64,000 nt of DNA from Microvirga makkahensis (lineage in GTDB: Bacteria; Pseudomonadota; Alphaproteobacteria; Rhizobiales; Beijerinckiaceae), in the NCBI RefSeq assembly GCF_009830105.1, contig NZ_WURB01000002.1:356711-420710 (forward strand), given 5' to 3'. The notes below the pieces were generated by a model. That model searched no databases. It was given only the letters and a program-made list of their open reading frames with translations, and was not told where the DNA came from. Of the stretch, positions 17,840 to 26,827 are shown in pieces (the stretch's first letter is position 1; each line of letters begins with the position of its first letter). The position numbers and the translations under genes are program-made.

Positions 17840-18598
17840 TCAGCCTCCGATCACATTGCGGACCACGTCCGGGTCGTTGAGGACGACCTCAGGTGCTCCC
17901 GTGGTCTGGATCTTGCCTTGCGCCCATACGGCGACACGGGTGGCGTAGCGCGACACCATCTCCATATCGTGCTCGACGAAAACCGAAGACACCTTGGCCT
18001 GACGGAGTGCGTTCATCAGCGTCTCCATCACATCGAACTTGTCGGCAGAGGCCACACCCGAGGTCGGTTCATCCATCAGCAGGACCCGCGGCTTCAGCGC
18101 GAGAGCGATCGCGATATCGGCCAGCTTGCGCTTACCTTCGGGCAATTCCGACGCTACGCGATCGCGCACGTCGGAGCATCCGACCAGCTCGAGCAGCCCC
18201 TCCATCTCACGACGTTCGGGCACGGCATGGAGGTTGCGAAGCGGGTTCCAATGGCGTTCGCGCACCGAGACCGCGAGCAACATATTCTCCAGCACCGTCT
18301 GCTCGGCGAACAGCTGCGGAATCTGAAAGGCGCGGGCGATGCCCAGACGCGTGATCTGGCGCGGTGGCTGCGCCGTGATCTCCCGGTTCTCGAAGCGTAC
18401 CGAGCCGCCCTGTGGCCGCAGATAGCCCGTGCAGATGTTGAGGAAGGTGGTTTTTCCAGCCCCGTTGGGGCCAATGATGGCCAGATGCTCGCCCTCGTGC
18501 AGCGACAGATCGATGCCGTCTGCGGCGATGATGCCGCCGAAGCGCAGTTTCAGACCTTCCGCTTGCAGAAGAAGCGGGGACGCGGAGTAGTCGCTCAT
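17840..18598 (-). CDS. livG: Branched-chain-type ABC transporter, ATP-binding protein (LivG)
   Basis: A 252-residue LivG-type ATPase with Walker A GPNGAGKTTFLN, a degenerate signature SELPEGKRKLADIAIAL, Walker B VLLMDEPTSGV and the switch VFVEHDMEMV. The weak signature is normal for LivG proteins. Its ATG overlaps the stop of the LivM-like gene by ATGA. It forms a heterodimer with the LivF-like ATPase. Confidence 0.94.
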   Translation of the reverse strand: MSDYSASPLLLQAEGLKLRFGGIIAADGIDLSLHEGEHLAIIGPNGAGKTTFLNICTGYLRPQGGSVRFENREITAQPPRQITRLGIARAFQIPQLFAEQTVLENMLLAVSVRERHWNPLRNLHAVPERREMEGLLELVGCSDVRDRVASELPEGKRKLADIAIALALKPRVLLMDEPTSGVASADKFDVMETLMNALRQAKVSSVFVEHDMEMVSRYATRVAVWAQGKIQTTGAPEVVLNDPDVVRNVIGG

Positions 18599-19665
18599 CG
18601 GCCCGCCTCCGGAGTCAGGGTCTTGGCGCGGTCGAGGCCTGTGAGGCGCCTGAACAGTTCAACCATGCCGCCTGGCGCCCAAAGGATGATGACGATCAGG
18701 GTCACGCCGAGTATGAGTTGCCAGCTGTCATCGAGCAACGCTGCCGCATAGGTGCGCACCGCCTCGAAGACCACGGTGCCACCGAAGGCGCCAGCCACAT
18801 GAGCCGGTCCCCCGAGAGCCGCGATGAAGACGAGTTCCGACGACCGTGTCCAGAATGCGTGTTCCGGCGTCGCGAGTCCTTGCACCATGCCCATGAATAC
18901 GCCACCGATCCCGCAAAGCACCGCCGAAGCGATGTAGCCGCCCAGGAGCACCGACTTGGCCGAGAGTCCGACATATTCGAGGCGGGTCTCGTTCGATTTT
19001 ACCGCACGCAGCGCCTCGCCCATGGGTGAGCGCAGATAGCGCCATACCAGCCAGACGCTCAGGAGCGCAAAGAGGAGAATGACGTAGTAGATCGCGATGT
19101 CGAACTCGGCGCGCTTGAGCTCCATCCCCAGAAGCGTAGGACGGCGGATGCGCATACCGTCAGAACCGCCGGTGATGTGGAAGGCCTTCTCGAGGATCGA
19201 ATAGAACACCATCGAGAAGGCCAGATTGACCATACCGAAGAAGATACCGCGGTAGCGGGTCACGAAGATGCCTACGATCGCCCCGGCCACACCGGAGGCT
19301 AGAATGGCGGCCCCGATCAGCAGCAGCATGTCGATGCCACGGAAGGCGGACGACAGGAAGGCTGCAGCATAGGCTCCGATCGCGAAATACATTGCATGGC
19401 CAAAGGAGACCTGGCCTGCACGCAGCAGGATCAGGATTCCTAGAACCGCGAGCCCTTTGGCAAGGGACATCGCAATGAAGGTGGTCGAGGTGCCGAACGT
19501 GAACGGCACCACAGCCAGCAGCACCGCTACGATGATGAAGGCCAGAAGTTCCTTGTTCATCGCATATTTCTCACGGTGCCTGCGCCGGACTGGCCATGGG
19601 GCTTCTGCAGCGGCGGTGGCGCTGACAGCATGATCGGGGAAGGCATCCAGAGATTTCCTGCTCAT
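18595..19665 (-). CDS. livM: Branched-chain-type ABC transporter, permease (LivM)
   Basis: A 356-residue inner-membrane permease. The ATG at 19665 overlaps the livH stop as TGATG. An internal ATG at 19560, starting MNKELLAFIIVAVLLAVVPF, would remove a 35-residue hydrophilic leader; both are plausible. Multiple hydrophobic helices and the LivM motif RAGQVSFGHAMYFAIGAYAA support the call. It makes the channel with LivH. Confidence 0.92.
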   Translation of the reverse strand: MSRKSLDAFPDHAVSATAAAEAPWPVRRRHREKYAMNKELLAFIIVAVLLAVVPFTFGTSTTFIAMSLAKGLAVLGILILLRAGQVSFGHAMYFAIGAYAAAFLSSAFRGIDMLLLIGAAILASGVAGAIVGIFVTRYRGIFFGMVNLAFSMVFYSILEKAFHITGGSDGMRIRRPTLLGMELKRAEFDIAIYYVILLFALLSVWLVWRYLRSPMGEALRAVKSNETRLEYVGLSAKSVLLGGYIASAVLCGIGGVFMGMVQGLATPEHAFWTRSSELVFIAALGGPAHVAGAFGGTVVFEAVRTYAAALLDDSWQLILGVTLIVIILWAPGGMVELFRRLTGLDRAKTLTPEAGR

Positions 19666-20576
19666 CAGATTTTTCTCGCTGTGTCTTTACCGAACAGGCC
19701 ATTGGGCTTCACCAGAAGCACCAGCACCATGATCAGGTAAGGCATGATGACTTCGAGCTCCGGGCTGAGATAGACGGCAAACGCGCGCGCGACGCCGATC
19801 ATCAATGCAGAGACCGCAGCGCCTTCGATCTGACCGAGCCCGGCCGTGGCAGCGACGGCAAAGGAGAGTACGATCATGTTCGCGCCCATGCCTGTCACGA
19901 GCGAGGTCGTCGGTGTCGCTAGCGCCCCGCCCAGTGCGGCAAAGCAGGCGCCGATGACGAAAGTCATGAAATAGACCCGGGTGGCGTTGATCCCGATCGA
20001 GGTTGCGGCTTCGCGGTCTTCGGTCACGGCGAGGATCTGCGCGCCTATCGCGGTGTGACGCAGGAAGTGACGCAAAGCGAAAAGAACGACGATAGCGGCC
20101 GCCGGAAGGAACAGAACTTGGTAGGCGGTGTAGTTGATGCCTAGGAAGGATATGTTGCCCAGCAGGTTCAGCGGCGTCGACATGAAATAGGGCTGAACAC
20201 CCCAGATCATGCGCTGCAGGTTCTCGAGGATCATGAAGACCGCGAAAGTCACCAGGAGCTGCAGAACCTCGTCTTTTTTGTAAATTCGTTGAAGCAAGAA
20301 TCTTTCCAGCATTCCTCCCAGCGCGATGCCGACGACAGTGGCTCCAGCGAACAGAGCTGGGAAGGTAAGCCATGGATTGTAGCCGTTGGCGACAAGCCAT
20401 TGACCCAAGGTGGCGGCGACATAGGCGCCGATCGCGTAGAGACTGCCATGGGCGATATTCAGGATGCCGAGGACCCCGAAGACCAGGGTCAGGCCGACCG
20501 CAACCAGGAACAAGAGGGATGCATATGCTATGCCGTCGAGCAAAGCGAGGACGGCGAAATTCGGTGTCATGAGCAT
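19665..20576 (-). CDS. livH: Branched-chain-type ABC transporter, permease (LivH)
   Basis: A 303-residue permease with the typical LivH start (LLDGIAYASLLFLVAVGLTL) and GVLGILNIAHGSLYAIGAYV. The C-terminal stretch ends LVLLVKPNGLFGKDTA. Two in-frame ATGs (20576 and 20570) are possible. It follows the binding-protein gene after a 117-bp spacer that holds a GC-rich hairpin. Confidence 0.93.
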   Translation of the reverse strand: MLMTPNFAVLALLDGIAYASLLFLVAVGLTLVFGVLGILNIAHGSLYAIGAYVAATLGQWLVANGYNPWLTFPALFAGATVVGIALGGMLERFLLQRIYKKDEVLQLLVTFAVFMILENLQRMIWGVQPYFMSTPLNLLGNISFLGINYTAYQVLFLPAAAIVVLFALRHFLRHTAIGAQILAVTEDREAATSIGINATRVYFMTFVIGACFAALGGALATPTTSLVTGMGANMIVLSFAVAATAGLGQIEGAAVSALMIGVARAFAVYLSPELEVIMPYLIMVLVLLVKPNGLFGKDTARKI

Positions 20577-20654
20577 ATCTCGATACAGGGGCTAGGGCCG
20601 GGAGGAGCTAGCCCGGGGAGAGGCGGGCGACGTGAGACTGCGTCGCAATCACGT

Positions 20655-20678
20655 GGCGGCCTGCCGGAGCAGGCCGCC
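20655..20678 (-). other. Intercistronic hairpin after the LivK-type gene
   Basis: GGCGGCCTG and CAGGCCGCC pair perfectly over nine bases across a 6-nt loop, starting 15 nt after the binding-protein stop. There is no T-tract, so this is probably a processing or stabilising stem that sets binding protein in excess over permease. Confidence 0.6.
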
Positions 20679-20693
20679 ATGCCATAGACGAGA

Positions 20694-22007
20694 CTATTGA
20701 TGGCGATAGGGGGTCGCAGGAACCTTGCTCAGGAAATCCGCCTTGAACTTGGAGATCCACGCCAGCGACTTTTCGCCGACCGGAGCCATGAGGTCCTTGC
20801 CGTCATAGATCTCCATCTGATCGATGACCTTGAAGTCGTAGCCATCCCGTTTTGCGGTGGTGCCGACGAGTTGGGCTTCGATAGCCTGGCCGTCCTCACG
20901 GATGACCAGCGGGCGACCCAGACCTTTGAAGTTGAGGCCGATCATGGCTTCGGCGATCTGCTCCTTGGTCGGCCATTCGCCGCCATTAGCCTTGATCGCT
21001 TTGTCATAGACCGCTTCCAGCGCCGCGAAGGCCTGGACCATGTGAGCCGCCGAGTAGATCGGATACTCGCCGGTGCGCTCTTTGAACTTCTCATTGAAGG
21101 CCTTAAACTTCTCGTCGTTGCGCGTTTCCGGATGGAGGAAGTAGTGGTCACCGCGGGCGCCCACGATCACGCCTTCGGGCAGGTCGTCGCGCAGGCGCTG
21201 CAGCGAGGACTCGGCCAGCGGCAGGACGAATTTCGAACTTTCAAACAGACCGCGCTGCTTGGCCTGACGCACGAAGGTATCGAGGTCCCCGCCCCAGGAA
21301 GTCGATAGGATGACGTCCGGTTTCAAGGCTTGCAGGCGCGACACTTCGGTCGAGAAATCCGCTGCGCCGAATGCCGGGAAGAGTTCGGCGACGACCTTCA
21401 CGTCGGGACGCTGAGTCTTCAGGGCGTTGGAGAAAATTTCCCAGCTGTCGCGGCCCCAGGCATAATCCTGGTTCACGACCGCGATGGTTTTGAAGTCCGG
21501 GTTCGTCTTCAGCAGATAAGCCAGCGGCGCCAGCACTTCGGGCGTGGCATTCGCCTGGGTCCGGAAGACATAGTCGTACTTGTCGTCCTCGAGGATACGC
21601 TGAGTGCCGCAATCCCACATGAAGTTTACGACTTCCAAGTCTTCCGCCAACGGGGCCATCTTGTTGCATACGCCGGAAGAAATCGACGCAAAGGTGACAT
21701 CCACACCCTCGTCCTCGACCAGACGGCGGTATTCGGCCATCAGGGTCTCGAGACCCGCGCCTTCATCGATGAAGTAGAGTTTGACCGGAACACCGTTGAT
21801 TCCGCCCTTCGCGTTGATTCCCTCCGCAAGAATCTCGGCCGCATGGCGTGCAGGAACGCCGAACACGGAGGCCGAGCCAGAGCTATAGGTCGTAATGCCG
21901 ATCTTGAGCTCAGAGGGCTTGTCGGCAGCCCAAGCCGCACTGGTCAGCGCCGCAGCGGACATGGCCGCAGCCAGAACGCCGCCCAGGGAAAGCTTGTTGA
22001 ATATCAT
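20694..22007 (-). CDS. Branched-chain-type ABC transporter, periplasmic binding protein (LivK-like)
   Basis: A 437-residue type I periplasmic binding protein. The signal peptide MIFNKLSLGGVLAAAMSAAA ends near AWA-AD. The mature protein begins with the family pattern LKIGITTYSSGSASVFGVPA, followed by INAKGGINGVPVKLYFIDEG. It opens the operon for the LivHMGF-type importer and three dehydrogenases. A LysR-like palindrome at 22108-22126 lies about 100 bp upstream of its start. The ligand is unknown; its shared operator suggests it is linked to the acyl-CoA gene cluster at 23.5-31.1 kb. Confidence 0.92.
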   Translation of the reverse strand: MIFNKLSLGGVLAAAMSAAALTSAAWAADKPSELKIGITTYSSGSASVFGVPARHAAEILAEGINAKGGINGVPVKLYFIDEGAGLETLMAEYRRLVEDEGVDVTFASISSGVCNKMAPLAEDLEVVNFMWDCGTQRILEDDKYDYVFRTQANATPEVLAPLAYLLKTNPDFKTIAVVNQDYAWGRDSWEIFSNALKTQRPDVKVVAELFPAFGAADFSTEVSRLQALKPDVILSTSWGGDLDTFVRQAKQRGLFESSKFVLPLAESSLQRLRDDLPEGVIVGARGDHYFLHPETRNDEKFKAFNEKFKERTGEYPIYSAAHMVQAFAALEAVYDKAIKANGGEWPTKEQIAEAMIGLNFKGLGRPLVIREDGQAIEAQLVGTTAKRDGYDFKVIDQMEIYDGKDLMAPVGEKSLAWISKFKADFLSKVPATPYRHQ

Positions 22008-22107
22008 TGAATCCTCCCAAACCTGTCGACATCCGGAGGTTTTCCTCCAGACCGACCAATCCTTGGGGGGCCATAATCTTTAGGCAAATTGATTATTTCG
22101 CTTGCCC

Positions 22108-22126
22108 CTATAGAAATTCGTTATAG
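22108..22126. promoter_or_regulatory. LysR-type operator, CTATA-N9-TATAG (site 1)
   Basis: A perfect palindrome with 5-bp arms and a 9-bp spacer, and with a T-N11-A core, lies 101 bp upstream of the LivK-like start. The same arms and spacing recur exactly upstream of the lysR gene and in degenerate form upstream of two nearby operons. Confidence 0.65.
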
Positions 22127-22241
22127 AAGCCGCAAAAATCAACCAATAAGTTCTATGGCTCGCAGAATTCGCGCTGCCATGGCTCCGCCGATGATTTCAA
22201 AATATCGAAACGGCGCGACGCGCCAAGGGCAATTTGCCGGA

Positions 22242-23216
22242 TCAGGGCTGCATCTCGCAGTCTATGTCCAGCTCTTGAGGCGCGACACCCGCCCACCTTC
22301 CAGATTTCACGAGCTCCCTGAGCACCTCGTGCGTCAAGGATTCGATCGCCGCTACAGCGTGGATCTTGGGACGGCTCACGGCATGGGCAATGTGGACGCC
22401 ACGGGTCAGGTTCGGATCACGGATGCGCCAGCTCCGCAGGGAGCCTGCCTCTACTTCCTTCGAGATCGCATTGAAGGGAAGAATGGAGTAACCGTAATCG
22501 ACGGCGACGAGCTCTTTGATGCTGGCGTAGGAATCGATGTCGATGACGGAATTCAGGACAAGTGTCCGCGCCAGGGCATGACGTTCGATCAGATCACGCA
22601 GTCCATGGTTCTGGCTGGGCAATATCAGCGGAAATTGCGCCACGTCCTCGAACGCGAGACTGCGTTGGGCCGGGTCGGGTGCCCTGTTGCCTCGCGCCGG
22701 ATGGGCCGGCCCGAAGAATACTAGTTCCTCGTCGAGAACATGAGTCAAGCTGATGCCCGCGTCATCGGGTTTGTTGTAGAGTATCGCCAAATCAACCCGC
22801 TGCTCGCGCAACCAATCCAGCACGAACCCGCTCATGGCTTCGGCAATGCGCAACTTCATCCTCGGATATCGCGTTCGCGCGGCCATGATCAGCGGAACGG
22901 AAAGAATTTGGCTGATTGTTCCCGGCAGGCCCAATCTCACTTCGCCCGCAGGATCGTTCTCCTGCCCCCGGATTTCCTCTTCGACGATTGCGAGTTGGTC
23001 CAGGATGATGCGCGCGTTCCTCAACAGGATCTCGCCTGTCTCGGTCGGCACGACGCCCTTCGAACTGCGAAGCAGGAGCGAGGTGCCCAGATGAGCTTCC
23101 ATGTTGCGCACGTGAAGCGACAGCGCAGGCTGGGCGATGTTCAGAAGCGAGGCCGCCCGCGTAAAGGATTTCTGCTCGACAACTGCTATGAAATAGCGAA
23201 GCTGGCGTATGTCCAT
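22242..23216 (-). CDS. LysR-family transcriptional regulator
   Basis: A 324-residue LysR regulator. The true start is the ATG at 23216, which gives MDIRQLRYFIAVVEQKSFTR; the frame stays open far upstream only because the opposite strand codes for the lyase. The HTH covers residues 1-65 (AASLLNIAQPALSLHVRNME). The co-inducer domain begins near residue 92 (VRLGLPGTISQILSVPLIMA). It is similar to NAC/CbL-like members. A CTATA-N9-TATAG palindrome ends at 23227, close to its own start, consistent with autoregulation. It sits between the liv operon and the divergent lyase operon. Confidence 0.93.
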   Translation of the reverse strand: MDIRQLRYFIAVVEQKSFTRAASLLNIAQPALSLHVRNMEAHLGTSLLLRSSKGVVPTETGEILLRNARIILDQLAIVEEEIRGQENDPAGEVRLGLPGTISQILSVPLIMAARTRYPRMKLRIAEAMSGFVLDWLREQRVDLAILYNKPDDAGISLTHVLDEELVFFGPAHPARGNRAPDPAQRSLAFEDVAQFPLILPSQNHGLRDLIERHALARTLVLNSVIDIDSYASIKELVAVDYGYSILPFNAISKEVEAGSLRSWRIRDPNLTRGVHIAHAVSRPKIHAVAAIESLTHEVLRELVKSGRWAGVAPQELDIDCEMQP

Positions 23217-23226
23217 CGGCCTCTCA

Positions 23227-23245
23227 CTATATATAAAATCTATAG
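23227..23245. promoter_or_regulatory. LysR-type operator, CTATA-N9-TATAG (site 2)
   Basis: A perfect palindrome with the same arms and 9-bp spacer as site 1, located 10 bp upstream of the lysR start codon. The position fits negative autoregulation by a LysR-type protein. Confidence 0.68.
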
Positions 23246-23411
23246 ATACCGCCTGGGTAACACATTGTAAATTATGCCACAACGCGGCTGGCCTGGGCTG
23301 ACGAGACGTTGGCCAAGCCGCGATCCAGCGCCTCCCGATGCTGCTTCCATTCAAGATTGCACATGGTGGCTTTGGCGTCCTGCGGCATGACAGGAGGGGC
23401 AAAGGGGAAGC

Positions 23412-23430
23412 CGATATAATTTTTCTATAA
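23412..23430. promoter_or_regulatory. LysR-type operator, degenerate (site 3)
   Basis: CGATA-N9-TATAA matches four of five bases in each arm of sites 1 and 2 at identical spacing. It lies 77 bp upstream of the lyase start at 23508, in the divergent lysR-lyase region, and could serve the plus-strand operon. Confidence 0.5.
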
Positions 23431-23507
23431 TAGAGAAACCAAATGAATATTTCACTTATGCGTTCCGGCCTTTCATCTTCTGGCCCAACCCAGAACAGAG
23501 TCTCGAC

Positions 23508-24326
23508 ATGAAGAGCCGCCTCGCAGCTTGTACTTTGCCACTTTTTGTCCCCGCAGACCGAACGGAGCGATTCCCCAAGGCCGCAGCCGCGGGCCCCGAT
23601 GCCATCGTCATCGATCTCGAGGATGCGGTGGCGGCGGAGAACAAGGTCGCCGCCCGAGACGGTCTGGCCGGGGCGCTGGCTGAAACCGATCTGGGAGGGC
23701 TGCCGATTTTGTTGCGGGTGAATGCCACCCATGCTGAATGGGCGGTGGACGATCTGGCGGCGGCATCGAGGCTGCCTCTGGACGCGATCATCCTGCCCAA
23801 GGCTGAAACGGCCGGAGACATTCTGGCCGCCGGCCGTGCCTCGGGTCTGCCGGTGATCGCCCTGGTGGAAACTGCGCGAGGTCTGAGAAACATCTTCGAG
23901 ATCGCCGAAGCGGCTGACCGCATTGCCTTTGGATCGATCGATTTCGCGGCTGATCTGAACATCGGTCATACCCGCGAGGCGCTTCTTTTCGCCCGTGCTC
24001 AGATCGTTCTGGCCTCGCGCTGCGCCGGCAAGCCTGCGCCGATTGATGGTGTGACTACCGAGATCAGGAATGAGGCGATCATCGTCTCCGACAGTCGGTA
24101 TGCGGTGGAGCAGGGTTTTGGCGGCAAGCTCCTGATCCACCCGGCCCAGATCGCTCCTGCCCGCCATGGCTTCGCCCCGACCGAAGCCGAGATCGACTGG
24201 GCGGGCCGCGTGCTCGAGGCCGCGGCCTCGGGGCTTGCCGCAATCAAAATCGATGAGGCGATGGTCGATGCCCCTGTCATCATCAAAGCGCGCCAGATCT
24301 TCCAGCGCGCCGGAAAGGATGTTTGA
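23508..24326 (+). CDS. HpcH/HpaI-family CoA ester lyase (CitE-like)
   Basis: A 272-residue TIM-barrel lyase of the citrate-lyase-beta-like family, which includes malyl-CoA and citramalyl-CoA lyases. Diagnostic segments are FVPADRTERFPKAAAAGPDA, IVIDLEDAVA (metal-binding Glu-Asp), ILLRVNATHAEW (Arg for CoA), LPKAETA and GSIDFAADLNI. With Mg it would cleave a hydroxyacyl-CoA to acetyl-CoA and a 2-oxoacid. The hydratase two genes downstream makes citramalyl-CoA a natural substrate, giving acetyl-CoA and pyruvate. It begins a tight plus-strand operon; the next gene follows after 3 bp. Confidence 0.88.
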   Translation: MKSRLAACTLPLFVPADRTERFPKAAAAGPDAIVIDLEDAVAAENKVAARDGLAGALAETDLGGLPILLRVNATHAEWAVDDLAAASRLPLDAIILPKAETAGDILAAGRASGLPVIALVETARGLRNIFEIAEAADRIAFGSIDFAADLNIGHTREALLFARAQIVLASRCAGKPAPIDGVTTEIRNEAIIVSDSRYAVEQGFGGKLLIHPAQIAPARHGFAPTEAEIDWAGRVLEAAASGLAAIKIDEAMVDAPVIIKARQIFQRAGKDV

Positions 24327-24329
24327 GCC

Positions 24330-25685
24330 ATGAGCGTGACCTGCACCCTTGCGACATTCGCGGCCGAGACCAAAGCCGAGAGCCTGCCCCCCGAGGTTCC
24401 CAGCCGCGCCCTCGCCCTGACGACCGATCTGATCGGCTCGATGATCCGGGCGGCGAACGAGGCGGACTCGACACCCTCGGTACTCAAGATGCTGGCGCGG
24501 CTGGGGCTTGATGCGCCGGGAGAATGCACGGTCTTCGGCCTTTCGCGGCGCTATACGCCCGCAACGGCCGCCCTGTTGAACGGCACCTTCGGCCACTCAC
24601 TCGATTTCGACGACACTCATTCCGACAGTTCGCTCCATCCTTCGGCCGCCGTGGTCCCCGCAGCCCTCGCGGCAGCCGAGATGACCGGCGCGTCGGGGGC
24701 CGATCTCCTCGCTGCGATCGTCGTGGGCTTCGAGGTCTGTTGCCGGCTGGGCAATGCGCTTGATCCGACCGCACACTATGCCCGCGGCTTCCATCCGACC
24801 GCGACGGCGGGCAATTTCGGGGCCGCGGCCGCGGCGGGCCGCCTTCTGGGCCTCGGCGCTGATCGGATGTGCTCGGCCTTTGGTGTTGCCGCAAGTCAGG
24901 CCTCCGGTTCTCTCCAGTTCCTGGTGAACGGCGCCTGGAACAAGCGCTATCAGGTGGGCGAAGCCTCGATGAAGGGGCTGATCGCCGCGACGCTGGCGCT
25001 CGAAGGGTTCACCGGTTCCGCCGAGGCGATTGACGGCAAGCACGGCTTCCTGAAGGGCTACAGCGACGGGGCCGACCCTGCAAAGGCCGTTGCGGGTCTT
25101 GGCGAGGTCTGGGAAACGATGAACATCGGCGTCAAACCCTATCCGGCCTGCCGCTACACCCATGCTGCTGTTGACGGACTTCTGGCGTTGAAGCGCGAGC
25201 ATGGTCTGGCCGCAGCGCATATCGACAGCATCACCGTCGGCCTTCATCGCAACGGCATCACGCTTGTCGGGGCGCCGCTTGACGAAAAACGCCGCGCCCG
25301 CAGCATCGTCGACGGGCAGTTCTCGATGCCCTTTGCCGCCGCCGTGGCGCTGACCCGCGACCGTTTCGGTTGGGATGACTACGAACTCCTGGGTAAGCCG
25401 GAGATCGACGCGCTCGCCGACAAGGTCGATGTGATCCGTGACGAAAGCCTCGAAGGGCTGCGCCATCCTTTCGGGGCCACGCTGAAGGTCCGCGCCACAG
25501 GGCGGGAGTATGACCTGCGGATTGCCGATCCCTCGGGCGAGCCCGAGACCTTTCCGACCTCGGCGGCTTTGATCGAGAAATTCCGCGCATTGACGGGACC
25601 CTGCCTGAACGCGGGGACCGAGCCGATGCTGGCCAGACTTGCTGCCCTGGGCGGAGCCGAAAGCCTGAAGGGCTATTTCGGCTGA
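24330..25685 (+). CDS. MmgE/PrpD family protein
   Basis: A 451-residue member of the family that includes 2-methylcitrate dehydratase, cis-aconitate decarboxylase and iminodisuccinate epimerase. Seen motifs are NGTFGHSLDFDDTHSDSSLH (residues about 85-110), HPTATAGNFGAAAAAGRLLG, GVAASQASG and YPACRYTHAAVDG. Near full family length with no break. In this operon it may dehydrate, isomerise or decarboxylate a branched C5/C6 acid that then enters the CoA pathway. The exact reaction cannot be read from sequence. Confidence 0.88.
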   Translation: MSVTCTLATFAAETKAESLPPEVPSRALALTTDLIGSMIRAANEADSTPSVLKMLARLGLDAPGECTVFGLSRRYTPATAALLNGTFGHSLDFDDTHSDSSLHPSAAVVPAALAAAEMTGASGADLLAAIVVGFEVCCRLGNALDPTAHYARGFHPTATAGNFGAAAAAGRLLGLGADRMCSAFGVAASQASGSLQFLVNGAWNKRYQVGEASMKGLIAATLALEGFTGSAEAIDGKHGFLKGYSDGADPAKAVAGLGEVWETMNIGVKPYPACRYTHAAVDGLLALKREHGLAAAHIDSITVGLHRNGITLVGAPLDEKRRARSIVDGQFSMPFAAAVALTRDRFGWDDYELLGKPEIDALADKVDVIRDESLEGLRHPFGATLKVRATGREYDLRIADPSGEPETFPTSAALIEKFRALTGPCLNAGTEPMLARLAALGGAESLKGYFG

Positions 25686-25695
25686 AGGAGAAGAA

Positions 25696-26538
25696 ATGAG
25701 CCTGGAACTCGATATCAATCATCTGAAAGGATGGATCGGGACCGTACGCGTCAGCGAGGACATCATCACACCCCGCCTGGCGAACTCGCTGGCCGCAATC
25801 CTGGATGAGCCCTGCAATTTGAAAGCGGGCGACCCGGCGCCGGTGGGTGCACACTGGTGCCTCTCGCCCGATATCGCTCCGATGTCGGGACTGGGTCCGG
25901 ATGGTCACCCCGCTCGGGGCGGCTTCCTTCCTCCCGTGCCCCTGCCGCGCCGCATGTGGGCGGGCGGGGAACTCCGATTCTCGGGCGAGTTTTACGTGGG
26001 CGACGAGGTCAAACGCATCTCGCGAATCTCCGACGTGGCGATGAAGACGGGGCGCACGGGCACGCTCTGCTTCGTGGCTGTCGATCACGAATACTACACC
26101 GGAGCGGGCCTCGTGCTGCAGGAGCGCCATGACATCGTCTACCGTGCGCTCGAGGTGCCTACGGGCGGACAGCCCCCGAAGGTCGAACTGCCCGAGCCCG
26201 ACCTGACGCTTGCGGTCGAAGGGACTCCGGTTCTCCTCGCGCGCTATTCTGCCGTAACCTTCAACGGCCACCGCATTCATTACGACCGCGAATATTGCAT
26301 CACGGAAGAGTTCTACCCGGGGCTGATCGTGCATGGCCCGCTGCAGGCGAACTTCCTCCTGCGCATGGCCCGTCAGATGAACGGAAATGCGTTCCCTGCG
26401 CGTTTCAAGTTCCGTGGCACCTCGCCGCTTTTCGACGGCTCGGTCTTTACCGTGAACGGCAAGGCTGAGGGCGAAGGGTTCAGGCTTTGGGTCGCCGACA
26501 CCGATGGCGTCATGACCATGCAGGCCAGCGCGGAGTAG
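25696..26538 (+). CDS. MaoC-like/FAS1-like hydratase (mesaconyl-C4-CoA hydratase type)
   Basis: A 280-residue double-hotdog-type protein of the FAS1-like dehydratase/HTD2 group. An N-terminal domain (GAHWCLSPDIAPMSGLGPDG, then PRRMWAGGELRFSGEF) is followed by a MaoC-like half with RYSAVTFNGHRIHYDREYC, where Asp and His should be catalytic, and LIVHGPLQANFLLRM. Relatives hydrate mesaconyl-C4-CoA or itaconyl-CoA to citramalyl-CoA. AAGGAGAAG precedes the ATG. It ends the lyase operon and gives the substrate expected for the CitE-like lyase. Confidence 0.85.
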   Translation: MSLELDINHLKGWIGTVRVSEDIITPRLANSLAAILDEPCNLKAGDPAPVGAHWCLSPDIAPMSGLGPDGHPARGGFLPPVPLPRRMWAGGELRFSGEFYVGDEVKRISRISDVAMKTGRTGTLCFVAVDHEYYTGAGLVLQERHDIVYRALEVPTGGQPPKVELPEPDLTLAVEGTPVLLARYSAVTFNGHRIHYDREYCITEEFYPGLIVHGPLQANFLLRMARQMNGNAFPARFKFRGTSPLFDGSVFTVNGKAEGEGFRLWVADTDGVMTMQASAE

Positions 26539-26555
26539 CCTGCACAGGCGTTTCT

Positions 26556-26609
26556 GGAGCATTGGTCTTGAAAAGTGGACCTGCACTTTTGGAAACGGTC
26601 CGATGCTCC
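26556..26609. repeat. Imperfect inverted repeat element (GGAGCAT...ATGCTCC)
   Basis: Outer arms GGAGCAT and ATGCTCC enclose AAAAGTG and CACTTTT, giving a nested imperfect stem just after the hydratase stop. Elements of this kind are common between genes in Hyphomicrobiales (recalled, not searched). It separates two convergent genes and may act as a transcript end. Confidence 0.6.
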
Positions 26610-26628
26610 CTGCTTGGATGAACCTATC

Positions 26629-26720
26629 GTGTCATGGCCGGGCCTGCCCCGGCCATCCCGATCAGAGGAACGCTGCGCTCGACGCAATCGGGATCACCGG
26701 CACAAGGCCGGTGATGACGT
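26629..26720. repeat. GC-rich palindromic intergenic repeat
   Basis: The stretch TCATGGCCGGGCCTGCCCCGGCCATC forms GATGGCCGGGGC-type stems, and CATCACCGGC/GCCGGTGATG pairs follow around a CGATC/GATTG pairing. The wording closely resembles a multi-copy intergenic repeat in Bradyrhizobium-Methylobacterium relatives. It lies between the convergent hydratase and fumarase genes. Confidence 0.6.
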
Positions 26721-26740
26721 CGAGGGCCGAGCGGGCAAAG

Positions 26741-26815
26741 ACCCAAGTCCACATTTCACCGAGGCGGCCCCTCGGATCGCCGACGCGTCCGCCTGGGTCC
26801 ATACGATGCGCCAAT
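26741..26815. repeat. Dispersed repeat, copy A (related to 31197-31275)
   Basis: The segment from ACCCAAGTCCAC to GATGCGCCA aligns by eye with 31197-31275: both have GTCCAC.TTTC, then CCTCGG.TC.C, then GCG.CC.CCTGGGT or its variant, and end near ATGC.CCA. They are probably diverged copies of one intergenic repeat family. Confidence 0.5.
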
Positions 26816-26827
26816 TCACACCACCCG

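Noticed and set aside
23217..24596. An N-terminal extension that would make the LysR protein 784 residues long
   Set aside because: The extension is antisense to the CitE-like lyase; a normal LysR start lies at 23216 with its operator just upstream.
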